This document shows positions 36,721 through 44,495 of a DNA stretch of 64,000 bases, piece by piece (within the stretch, counting starts at the first letter, position 1; each line of letters opens with the position of its first letter). Made by a program: the position numbers and the translations under genes. Below the pieces are notes generated by a model that was not told the origin of the DNA, searched no databases, and saw only the letters and a list, made by a program, of their open reading frames with translations. Source of the stretch: Stenotrophomonas sp. Iso1 (GTDB lineage: Bacteria; Pseudomonadota; Gammaproteobacteria; Xanthomonadales; Xanthomonadaceae); the NCBI RefSeq assembly GCF_027497995.1, contig NZ_JAODBT010000001.1, positions 1,302,001 to 1,366,000 of the forward strand, given 5' to 3'.

Positions 36721-38076
36721 ATGAAACGTAGGGAATTCATCATGGCCAGCGCCGCCATTGGCGCCAGCGCGCTGTTGCCGTCCACTCCGCTTTGGGCACG
36801 TGGCCGAAAGGTGCGTCTGGGCGTGATTGGTACCGGTATGCGTGGTCTGGTGCTGTTGAAGGAACTGGTGCGCCGCGATGACGTGGAAGTAGTGGCGCTG
36901 TGCGACATCGAGCCGATCATGCTCAAGCGCGCTACCGACATGGTCAGCAAGGCCGGCAAGCCGGCACCTACGGTGTATGGCGATGACCGTGATGCGAATG
37001 CATGGAAGCGCCTGATCGAACAACGCGGCCTGGATGGCGTGATCATCGCCACGCCGTGGGAGTTGCACGCGCCGATGGCGATCGCTGCGATGCAGGCCAA
37101 GGTCGCCGTGGGTTGCGAGGTGGTGGCCGGCATCACCTTGCAAGACCATTGGGACGTGCTCAACACCCAGCTCAGCACCGGTACTCCGTACATGCTGCTG
37201 GAAAACGTGTGCTATCGCCGCGACGTGATGGCCGCGCTGCAGATGGTGCGTGAAGGTCTGTTCGGCGAGTTGGTGCATCTGCAGGGCGGCTACCAGCACG
37301 ACCTGCGCGGCGTGAAGTTCAACGACGGCACGCCGGAGCATCCCTATGACAGCGGGGTCGAGTTCGGTGCCAAAGGCTGGTCTGAAGCGCGTTGGCGCAC
37401 CGAGCATTCCGTGCAGCGCAACGGCGAGCTGTACCCCAGCCACGGTATCGGCCCGTGCGCGATGTATACCGGCATCAACCGCGGCAACCGTTTTACCCAT
37501 ATCAATGCATTCGCCAGCAAGGCGCGCGGCCTGCACGAGTACACCGTCGCCAAGAGCGGCGGCACCACGCACCCGAGCACCCAGGTGCAGTTCAAGCTGG
37601 GTGACATCGTCACCACCACGCTGGCCTGTGCCAACGGCGAGACCATCCTGCTACAGCACGACACTTCGCTGCCGCGCCCGTACTCGATGGGCTTCCGCGT
37701 GCAGGGCACCAAGGGCCTGTGGATGGACGTCAACCATGGCATTCATATCGAAGGCCGCAGCCCGCCGCACCAGTGGGAAGAGTTCAAGACCTACCAGGAC
37801 CAATACGAGCATCCGCTGTGGAAGCAGCATGCCGACACCGCCGCCAGTGCAGGCCACGGCGGCATGGATTGGTTCGTGATTCATGCCTTTGTCGAAGCGC
37901 TGAAGGCCAAGGCGCCGATGCCCATCGACATCTACGACGCAGTGACCTGGAGTGCGATCACCCCGTTGTCCGAGCAGTCGATCAGCAACAGCTTCCAGAC
38001 CCTGGAGTTCCCGGACTTCACCAAGGGCCTGTGGCAACAGCGCAAGCCGATTTTTGCGTTCGACGGAAAGTACTGA
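36721..38076 (+). CDS. GH109-family NAD-dependent alpha-N-acetylgalactosaminidase
   Basis: 451 residues from the ATG at 36721 (AGAGGAG site 7-13 bp upstream). An N-terminal twin-arginine type signal (KRREFIMASAAIGASALLP) is followed by a Gfo/Idh/MocA Rossmann domain with GVIGTGMRG (34-42). Conserved GH109 segments include VVALCDIEP, ENVCYRRDVMAALQMVREG, HLQGGYQHDLRGVKFNDG, SHGIGPCAMYTGINRGNRF and HGGMDWFVIHAF. GH109 enzymes bind NAD tightly and cleave terminal alpha-GalNAc (A antigen, O-glycans) by oxidation-elimination; Tat export of a folded, cofactor-loaded enzyme fits. Last gene of the rightward operon. A simple oxidoreductase is the alternative reading. Confidence 0.88.
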   Translation: MKRREFIMASAAIGASALLPSTPLWARGRKVRLGVIGTGMRGLVLLKELVRRDDVEVVALCDIEPIMLKRATDMVSKAGKPAPTVYGDDRDANAWKRLIEQRGLDGVIIATPWELHAPMAIAAMQAKVAVGCEVVAGITLQDHWDVLNTQLSTGTPYMLLENVCYRRDVMAALQMVREGLFGELVHLQGGYQHDLRGVKFNDGTPEHPYDSGVEFGAKGWSEARWRTEHSVQRNGELYPSHGIGPCAMYTGINRGNRFTHINAFASKARGLHEYTVAKSGGTTHPSTQVQFKLGDIVTTTLACANGETILLQHDTSLPRPYSMGFRVQGTKGLWMDVNHGIHIEGRSPPHQWEEFKTYQDQYEHPLWKQHADTAASAGHGGMDWFVIHAFVEALKAKAPMPIDIYDAVTWSAITPLSEQSISNSFQTLEFPDFTKGLWQQRKPIFAFDGKY

Positions 38077-38125
38077 GGCTTGTCTCCCTCCCTTTGCAAT
38101 GGCAGGGGGAGGGGTAAGGCGCCCG

Positions 38126-39625
38126 CTAACGGACTGCGGGCGTTTCAACCACGGTATCGGTATCAGCTTCCACTTCCAGGTTGGCATCAGCCACCGGCGA
38201 CGGCGGCGTGGAGGGCACTTCCGCAGGCGTGGCCAGTTTGTCGGTCTCGTGCTTCTCCAGCATTTTGGCCTTGCGCCAATTGCCCCAGCGGTAATAGGCC
38301 ATGACCATCAGCATCGAGCAGAACGCGCTCACCGGGAAACTCCACCAGATCGCGTCCACGCCAAACTCCGGTTGCAGCAGCTTGGCGAACGGCACACGGA
38401 TGCCCCACATCGCCACGGCCAGGATCAACAGCGGCGGTACTACCGCGCCGGTCGAGCGCACCACACCGGACACCACGAAGGTCACGCCAAAGAACAGGAA
38501 CGACCACACCGAGATGTGGTTGAGGTGGCGGCCGATTTCCAGCGCCGGGCTGTCGCCCGGCAGGAACAGCGCCAGCGTGCTGCGATCAAACAAAATGATC
38601 GGCGCGATCAACGCACCGGTCAGCAGAAAGTTGAACAGCACGCCGGTGCGCGCAGTGGCATGCACGCGATCCCAGCGGCCGGCACCCACGTTCTGCGCTG
38701 CCATCGATGAGCAGGCCGCGCCAATGGCCATCGCTGGCATCTGCACGTAGGTCCACAACTGCATGGCGGCACCATAGGCCGAGGCGGTCGCCACGCCGTA
38801 GCCGTTGACCATGGAGATCATCATGATCATCGCCAGCGAGATCACCACCATCTGCAGGCCCATTGGCACGCCTTTGATCACCAGTGCCTTGAGGATCACC
38901 GGGTCGATCTTCAGCAATGCGGCGTCCTTGCGCCCCAGCCATAGCATGTGGCGCTTGTTTCGCAGGTACAGCAGCATCGCCGCCAGCGCCAAACCCTGTG
39001 CGAAGAATGTCGCCCACGCCGCACCTGCCACACCCAGTTCCGGGAACGGGCCCAGCCCGAATATCAGCAAGGGATTGATGCAGATATCCAACAGCACCGA
39101 CAGCAGCAGAAACCGGAACGGCGTGCGTGCATCGCCCGCGCCGCGCAATGCCGCGGTGAAGAAGGCAAACGCGTAGATCAGCGGCATGCCGAGGAAGATC
39201 ACCTTCAGGTAGGCGTCGGCCATTGCCAGGGATTCGGCCGGCGTGCCCATCGCCAGCAGCAGCCGGTGCGACAGGAACCAGCCAGCCACCGCGATTACCG
39301 CCGACAGGCCAATGAAGAACGTCGCACTGGTGCCCATCACGCGGCGCGCCTGCGGCAGGTCCTTGGCGCCGATGGACTGGCCGATCAGGATGGTAGCGGC
39401 CATGCCGATGCCGAATACCGAGCCGATCAGGAAAAACATGATGTTGTTGGCGTTGGCCGTGGCGGTCAGTGCCGCCTCGCCGAGAAACTTGCCCACCCAT
39501 ATCGCGTTGACCGACCCATTCAGCGACTGCGCTATGTTGCCGGCGAGAATAGGCAGCGAGAACAGCAGCAGGCTGCGCCCGATTGGGCCTTCGGTGAGTG
39601 AGCGGGCTGGGCTGGCTTTCGACAT
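38126..39625 (-). CDS. MATE family multidrug/Na+ antiporter
   Basis: 499 residues from the ATG at 39625 (MSKASPARSLTEGPIGRSLL); the frame continues to 39688. Twelve helices in two MatE repeats, with FSLPILAGNIAQSLNGSVNAIWVG at TM1, IGSVFGIGMAATILIGQSIGA, and GACSSMAAQNVGAGRWDR in the second half. NorM/DinF-type exporters of cationic drugs or metabolites. An acidic, Pro-rich cytoplasmic tail of about 45 residues (TPAEVPSTPPSPVADANLE) is unusual. Transcribed convergently toward GH109, so not part of that operon. Confidence 0.9.
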   Translation of the reverse strand: MSKASPARSLTEGPIGRSLLLFSLPILAGNIAQSLNGSVNAIWVGKFLGEAALTATANANNIMFFLIGSVFGIGMAATILIGQSIGAKDLPQARRVMGTSATFFIGLSAVIAVAGWFLSHRLLLAMGTPAESLAMADAYLKVIFLGMPLIYAFAFFTAALRGAGDARTPFRFLLLSVLLDICINPLLIFGLGPFPELGVAGAAWATFFAQGLALAAMLLYLRNKRHMLWLGRKDAALLKIDPVILKALVIKGVPMGLQMVVISLAMIMMISMVNGYGVATASAYGAAMQLWTYVQMPAMAIGAACSSMAAQNVGAGRWDRVHATARTGVLFNFLLTGALIAPIILFDRSTLALFLPGDSPALEIGRHLNHISVWSFLFFGVTFVVSGVVRSTGAVVPPLLILAVAMWGIRVPFAKLLQPEFGVDAIWWSFPVSAFCSMLMVMAYYRWGNWRKAKMLEKHETDKLATPAEVPSTPPSPVADANLEVEADTDTVVETPAVR

Positions 39626-39748
39626 TGGATGCCGCTGTTTGAAACGTGGCAGGCACACTAGCATCTTGCCAGTGACGATGCCGACCATTGGTATGCATCA
39701 AGCCGGGCCTGAGCACCCGGCGTTTTGAACGCAGACAACAGGAATACG

Positions 39749-40156
39749 ATGAGCCAAGACGCCGTACCCGTCCCCAGCATCCGCCTCGATGTGTGGCTGT
39801 GGGCCGCACGTTTCTTCAAGACCCGTAGCCTGGCAAAACAGGCGGTGGACACCGGCAAGGTGGAAGTCGAAGGGCAGCGCCCCAAATCCTCGCGTGCCAT
39901 CCGCATCGGCGATGCGATGCGCGTGCAGCGTGGCGAAGAAGTGTTTGAGCTGCGCGTCAGCGGTCTGAGCGAATTACGCGGCTCGGCACCGGCCGCGCAG
40001 GCGCTGTACGACGAAAGCGAAGCGTCGAAGAAGGCGCGAGAGGAAGTGAGACTGCGCCGTGCCGCCGAACGCACGGGTTACCGTGCTCCGGCTCACAAGC
40101 CCGACAAACGCGCGCGTCGCCTGATTCGCGCATTGGGTGATCTGGACGCGTTGTGA
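39749..40156 (+). CDS. hslR: Heat-shock protein 15, S4 RNA-binding (Hsp15)
   Basis: 135 residues from the ATG at 39749 (AGGAA upstream). An N-terminal S4 domain (RLDVWLWAARFFKTRSLAKQ, GKVEVEGQRPKSSRAIRIGD) and a basic C-terminal helix (ARRLIRALGDLDAL), as in E. coli Hsp15, which binds 50S subunits carrying stalled nascent chains and helps recycle them. Followed by a bidirectional terminator. Confidence 0.93.
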   Translation: MSQDAVPVPSIRLDVWLWAARFFKTRSLAKQAVDTGKVEVEGQRPKSSRAIRIGDAMRVQRGEEVFELRVSGLSELRGSAPAAQALYDESEASKKAREEVRLRRAAERTGYRAPAHKPDKRARRLIRALGDLDAL

Positions 40157-40207
40157 GGGGAGGGGTAAAAGGCGTTGAGCGTCCCTGGTGTTTGGAGCCA
40201 TCAAAAG

Positions 40208-40236
40208 AAAACGCCACCGTAGAGGTGGCGTTTTTG
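40208..40236. terminator. Bidirectional terminator between hslR and the DUF937 gene
   Basis: AACGCCACC, 5-nt loop, GGTGGCGTT with T5 on the plus strand and A-rich sequence on the other side (TTTTC on the minus strand). It serves both convergent genes. Confidence 0.85.
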
Positions 40237-40264
40237 TCAGGTTTGAACCCGGTAGTGCGGGAAC

Positions 40265-40876
40265 TCAGCGCTTGCCGCTGCCCAGCAGGCCGCTGCCGAG
40301 CTTGATCAGGTCGCCGACACCGAACTGGCCGTCACCATCCTGATCCAGCACGCTGCCCAGCAGGCCGCCACCGATGCCGCCGGCCTGGGTTACCTGCTGC
40401 TTTTCCTGGCCGAGCAACTGGGCGAGGCCGCCGGCATCCGTCTGGCTGCCACCGCTGGCCATGCGCTGTGCCAGGAAGGCCATCACGATCGGGGCCAGGA
40501 TCTTCAGCAGTTGACCCGAACTGCTCGGGCTCAGACCGGTGGCCTGGGCCAATCCGGTTTCAGCGCGGGTTTCATTGCCGCCAAAGATGTGGCCAAGAAT
40601 GCCGGCACCGTTGGCAGCCGGGTTGCCACCGCCGCCGCCCAGTACCGAGCCCAGCACGTTGCCGATATCCAGGCCGCTGTGATTGGTCTGCAACGCACCC
40701 AGCAGGGCCTGTGCGCCCTGCGGTTGGGCTGCGTTGTTGCCCAGTGCGCCCATCAGCAAGGGCAGGGCAGCACTGATCGCGCCGGACGCCTGCTGGGGGT
40801 CGATGCCCAGTTGCTGGGAAACCTGTTGCAGGGGCGCACCTTGCAGCTGGGAGAGGAGGTCGTCGGTCAGGCTCAT
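40265..40876 (-). CDS. DUF937 family protein with C-terminal EF-hand-like loop
   Basis: 203 residues from the ATG at 40876 (MSLTDDLLSQLQGAPLQQVS). The DUF937 helical region (residues 5-150; QQLGIDPQQASGAISAALPLLMGALGNNA, GHIFGGNETRAETGLAQATGLS, ILAPIVMAFLAQRM) resembles YidB/YtfN-linked proteins. Near the C-terminus VLDQDGDGQFGVGDLIKLG is a canonical calcium-loop pattern (D-x-D-G-D-G, then D at position 12). No signal peptide is seen. The role of the family is unknown. Confidence 0.83.
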   Translation of the reverse strand: MSLTDDLLSQLQGAPLQQVSQQLGIDPQQASGAISAALPLLMGALGNNAAQPQGAQALLGALQTNHSGLDIGNVLGSVLGGGGGNPAANGAGILGHIFGGNETRAETGLAQATGLSPSSSGQLLKILAPIVMAFLAQRMASGGSQTDAGGLAQLLGQEKQQVTQAGGIGGGLLGSVLDQDGDGQFGVGDLIKLGSGLLGSGKR

Positions 40877-41029
40877 GTCGTAGATTCCTTGCAATGGGTT
40901 GCAGAGCGGGATGTTAACCCTGGGAAGGGGCAGTTGCGTGGGGCCTGACATCAACGCCCGGGATGCATCGCGTGCACCCCGGGCGTTGTGGGAACCAACA
41001 AGCCCCGCCTTGCGGGCAGGGCCGGTGAA

Positions 41030-42676
41030 TCAGAGTTCGATATCCTCGGCGCCGGGCGTGGCGCTGGGGAAATCGCTACCCGGGTGCGGCGGTGGCGCGA
41101 AAGGATCGGCTGGTGCCGGCGCGGCAGCCAGCTTCTGCAGTGCGGCGGCGACGCCTGCACCATAAGCCGGATCGGCCTTGTTGCAGTTGTCCATGTGACG
41201 TTGCTTGATGAAGTCCGGCGCATCACCCAGTGCACGCGCAGTGTTGTCGAACAAACGCTGCTTCTGTTCGGCGTTGTAGCTGCGGAACAGCGCGCCCGGC
41301 TGGCTGAAATAGTCGTTGTCGTCTTCGCGGAAATTCCAGAAGTCGGCATCGCCACGGATCTTCAACGCGGGCTCGCGGAACGCCGGCTGCTCCTGCCACT
41401 GGCCGTAACTGTTGGGCTCGTAATGCGGCAGGCCGCCGTAGTTGCCGTCCACACGCATGGCGCCATCGCGGTGGTTGCTGTGTACCGGACAACGCGCCGC
41501 ATTGACCGGAATTTGGTGGTGATTGACGCCCAGGCGGTAACGCTGCGCATCGGTGTAGGCGAACAGGCGCGCCTGCAGCATCTTGTCCGGCGACGGGCCG
41601 ATGCCCGGCACCAGATTGCTCGGCGCGAATGCCGATTGCTCCACGTCCTGGTACCAATTGACCGGGTTGCGATTGAGCGCGAACTCGCCCACTTCGATCA
41701 GCGGGTAATCACTCTTCGGCCACACCTTGGTCAGGTCGAACGGATGGATGCGATAGGTCTCGGCGTCCAGCTCCGGCATGATCTGTACGAACAGCTTCCA
41801 TTTCGGGAAATCGCCACGCTCGATGGCCTTGAACAGGTCGCGGCCATGGCTCTCGCGGTCCTTGCCAACCAGTACTTCGGCTTGTGCATCGGTCAGCGCT
41901 TCGATGCCCTGCTGGCTGTGGAAATGGAACTTCACCCAGAAGCGCTCACCGTCATGGTTGGTGAAGCTGTAAGTGTGCGAGCCGAAACCGTGCATGTGGC
42001 GGAAGCTGCGCGGAATGCCGCGGTCGCTCATCACCACGGTCACCTGCATCAGTGCTTCGGGCAGCAGCGTCCAGAAATCCCAGTTGTTGCGCGCGCTGCG
42101 CAGGTTGGTGTGCGGATCGCGCTTGACCGCCTTGTTGAGGTCACCGAACTTGCGCGGGTCACGCAGAAAGAACACCGGGGTGTTGTTGCCCACCAGGTCC
42201 CAGTTGCCTTCTTCGGTGTAGAACTTCAGCGCGAAGCCACGGATGTCGCGCTCGGCATCGGCAGCGCCACGTTCGCCGGCCACGGTGGTGAAGCGCGCAA
42301 ACATCTCGGTCTGTTTGCCTACCGCCGAGAACATCTTGGCGCGGGTGTACTTGCTGATGTCGTGGGTGACGGTGAAGGTGCCGAACGCGCCGGAGCCCTT
42401 TGCGTGCATGCGACGCTCGGGAATGATCTCGCGGTTGAGGTTGGCCAGCTTCTCCAGCAGCCACACGTCTTCCATCAACAGCGGCCCGCGCGGGCCGGCG
42501 GTCTTGCTGTTCTGGTTGTCCACCACCGGCGCGCCAAAGGCGGTGGTCATCGGCGTCACCGGTGCATCGCCCTGCTTCTGCTTCGGCGTGGTGCTGGTGT
42601 CGCGTTGTGATTGGGCGGCCTGCTCGGGCGAGGGTGCGGCGTGATACGGGCAGGTAGGCTTGTCGTTGCTGCTCAT
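41030..42676 (-). CDS. Monofunctional haem catalase
   Basis: 548 residues from the ATG at 42676 ([19 protein letters not shown] upstream). Catalase core: active-site His91 in [17 protein letters not shown], distal Asn in [13 protein letters not shown], and proximal haem tyrosine Tyr374 in [15 protein letters not shown] Pro-rich C-terminal tail ends the protein. It decomposes hydrogen peroxide in the cytoplasm. An ATAG-N7-CTAT element upstream suggests OxyR control. Length corresponds to a small-subunit catalase with extensions at both ends. Confidence 0.94.
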   Translation of the reverse strand: MSSNDKPTCPYHAAPSPEQAAQSQRDTSTTPKQKQGDAPVTPMTTAFGAPVVDNQNSKTAGPRGPLLMEDVWLLEKLANLNREIIPERRMHAKGSGAFGTFTVTHDISKYTRAKMFSAVGKQTEMFARFTTVAGERGAADAERDIRGFALKFYTEEGNWDLVGNNTPVFFLRDPRKFGDLNKAVKRDPHTNLRSARNNWDFWTLLPEALMQVTVVMSDRGIPRSFRHMHGFGSHTYSFTNHDGERFWVKFHFHSQQGIEALTDAQAEVLVGKDRESHGRDLFKAIERGDFPKWKLFVQIMPELDAETYRIHPFDLTKVWPKSDYPLIEVGEFALNRNPVNWYQDVEQSAFAPSNLVPGIGPSPDKMLQARLFAYTDAQRYRLGVNHHQIPVNAARCPVHSNHRDGAMRVDGNYGGLPHYEPNSYGQWQEQPAFREPALKIRGDADFWNFREDDNDYFSQPGALFRSYNAEQKQRLFDNTARALGDAPDFIKQRHMDNCNKADPAYGAGVAAALQKLAAAPAPADPFAPPPHPGSDFPSATPGAEDIEL

Positions 42677-42765
42677 GGCTGGCTCCAGCTGGCTCAGGGA
42701 TCTATCTTGAACCGACTGTAGGCATGAATAGGTGAAATGCCTAATCAAATGATCTGCTCGCATCA

Positions 42766-42780
42766 ATAGGATTTGTCTAT
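42766..42780. promoter_or_regulatory. OxyR-type half operator upstream of catalase
   Basis: ATAG, 7 bp, CTAT exactly as one dimer site of the OxyR consensus; the second ATAG-N7-CTAT module at +/-7 bp is not conserved. It lies 90 bp before the catalase start in the 225-bp gap shared with the divergent WYL regulator. Confidence 0.35.
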
Positions 42781-42901
42781 CGACTTGCCTGGGATGAATC
42801 AGCAATGTTGCTTGTTGCGACAGCCTTGCTGTCATAAGGGCCAAACGGTGGATCCTGCGGCTTGGCCGTTATGCTGCGAGCCCCCGATCTGCGGTTCCTC
42901 A

Positions 42902-43582
42902 ATGACACAACGTGCCACCCGCTTGCTGCATCTGCTTGATGAGCTGCGCCGCCGTCGCAAGCCGGTGCGCGGTGCACAACTGGGGGTAAGCCTGCGCACG
43001 TTGTACCGCGACATCGACGCATTGCGCGGGCAGGGTGCAGACATCGCAGGCGACCCGGGTGTCGGTTATCAACTGCGTGCGGGTTTCCTGTTGCCGCAGA
43101 TGATGTTCTCGGCCGAGGAGTTGGAAGCGATCGTGCTGGGCACGCGTTGGGTGGCCTCACATGCCGACCCCGAATTAGCGGCCGCTGCCAATGCCGCACT
43201 GGAGCGCGTGACGGGCGTGCTGCCGGAGGTTCTGCGGTTACAGGTGGAAACCAGCGCATTGTTCGCGCCGAAATGGCATACGGTCGCCCCCGAACCGTGG
43301 CTGCCGGCGCTGCGCCGCGCAATCCGCGCGGGCAACACCGTGCGCATTCAGTACCGCGATGCCGCAGGACAAAGCAGCGAGCGGGTGATCTGGCCGTTCG
43401 CGATGGCATTCCTGAGCGAGGTTCGGCTGTTGGCGGCGTGGTGCGAGATGCGTGGTGACTTCCGTCACTTCCGCGCCGACCGGGTGGTGTCACTGGAAGA
43501 TACCGGCACACGTTACCCAGAACAGCGACACAGCCTGCTCAAGCGTTGGAGCCGTGAGCGATTGCAGCGGCAGATTGGCTGA
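42902..43582 (+). CDS. YafY-type HTH/WYL-domain transcriptional regulator
   Basis: 226 residues from the ATG at 42902 (MTQRATRLLHLLDELRRRRK). An N-terminal winged helix (GAQLGVSLRTLYRDIDALRGQGADI) and a C-terminal WYL-like domain (ALRRAIRAGNTVRIQYRDAAG, FLSEVRLLAAWCEMRGDFRHFRADRV). WYL domains bind ligands or nucleic acid. It is followed at 65 bp by a GST gene, and a perfect palindrome starts directly after its stop codon. Confidence 0.87.
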   Translation: MTQRATRLLHLLDELRRRRKPVRGAQLGVSLRTLYRDIDALRGQGADIAGDPGVGYQLRAGFLLPQMMFSAEELEAIVLGTRWVASHADPELAAAANAALERVTGVLPEVLRLQVETSALFAPKWHTVAPEPWLPALRRAIRAGNTVRIQYRDAAGQSSERVIWPFAMAFLSEVRLLAAWCEMRGDFRHFRADRVVSLEDTGTRYPEQRHSLLKRWSRERLQRQIG

Positions 43583-43605
43583 CTGCTGACAGTGGCTGTC
43601 AGCAG
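43583..43605. promoter_or_regulatory. Perfect inverted repeat between the WYL regulator and GST genes
   Basis: CTGCTGACAG (43583-43592), TGG, CTGTCAGCAG (43596-43605). It begins on the base after the regulator stop and ends 42 bp before the GST start. No T-run follows, so an operator of gst is as likely as a terminator. Confidence 0.5.
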
Positions 43606-43647
43606 CCCCTGCGCACACTGGGGGCTCACAACACCGCAGGCAATGCC

Positions 43648-44268
43648 ATGACCGCCAAGCTGACCTTCTATACCCATCCTTATTCCCGCGCCCGTGTCGC
43701 GCGCTGGATGCTGGAGGAGACCGGGCTGCCGTACGAGGACGTGCTCCTCCACTTCGACACCACGATGAAGTCGCCGGACTATCTGGCCCTCAATCCGATG
43801 GGCAAGGTGCCGGCGCTTCGCCATGGCGAAACGGTAATCACCGAGAACGCCGCCATCTGCTTGCATCTGGCTGATCTGGTGCCGGAGAAAGCGTTGCTGC
43901 CGGCCATTGGCACGCCGGCGCGTGGTGCCTGCTACCGTTGGGTGCTGCTGGCAGCCGGCCCGCTGGAAGGCTTCATCACTGCCCGCCGCCATGGCGCCTT
44001 GGCGCCTGCACGGGAGGCGGGCTACGGCAATCCAGCCGACCTGATGCGCACACTGGAAGGTGCCGTGGCAGGAAAGAAATACCTGGTCGGTGGCACCTTC
44101 ACCGTTGCTGATCTCTATCTCGCGGCGGTACTGAGTTACTACATCCAGGTGGGCGAACTGGAAGCCAGCGCCGTATTCGAGGATTACTTCACCCCGCACC
44201 TGCAACGCCCCGCGGCGGTGCGTGGCAATGCAATTGATGATGCGTTGGTGACCGCTGGCGCAGCCTGA
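43648..44268 (+). CDS. Glutathione S-transferase family protein
   Basis: 206 residues. Thioredoxin-like N-terminal domain (KLTFYTHPYSRARVARWMLEETGLPYE, PMGKVPALRHGETVITENAAICLHLAD with the cis-Pro and glutathione-binding ENAAI motif) and an all-helical C-terminal domain (KKYLVGGTFTVADLYLAAVL). Soluble conjugating or peroxidase-like enzyme; substrate unknown. It is probably linked to the preceding regulator. Confidence 0.9.
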   Translation: MTAKLTFYTHPYSRARVARWMLEETGLPYEDVLLHFDTTMKSPDYLALNPMGKVPALRHGETVITENAAICLHLADLVPEKALLPAIGTPARGACYRWVLLAAGPLEGFITARRHGALAPAREAGYGNPADLMRTLEGAVAGKKYLVGGTFTVADLYLAAVLSYYIQVGELEASAVFEDYFTPHLQRPAAVRGNAIDDALVTAGAA

Positions 44269-44495
44269 GTCGCATCCGTCGCAGCCTTGTTCGCGAAGCG
44301 GGTGTTCTACAAGTGTGTCGTCGAATCTGCGATTGCAGGTTGTCCGAGCGCTGATTTCAGCAGTGACGGAGGCATCTTCCGCTTCGGGGCTGAAACCGCT
44401 TCTGTACGTACCGCTGGTATCTGCGGAGCAATCGCTTCGGCCGCGTAGCTGATGCGGATATGTCGAGGGCCGCTTTCGCGGCCCTCGGTATTTCG

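Noticed and set aside
36721..38076. Ordinary Gfo/Idh/MocA sugar dehydrogenase
   Set aside because: The twin-arginine signal, GH109-type conserved blocks and operon partners favour an exported GH109 glycosidase, though the fold is shared.
40236..40262. GGTTTGAACCC-like T-arm suggestive of a tRNA
   Set aside because: No acceptor stem or anticodon arm can be folded around it, and the flank is the DUF937 coding end.
40988..42610. 540-codon open frame antisense to catalase
   Set aside because: Catalase motifs on the minus strand are complete; the other strand has no start signal or domain.
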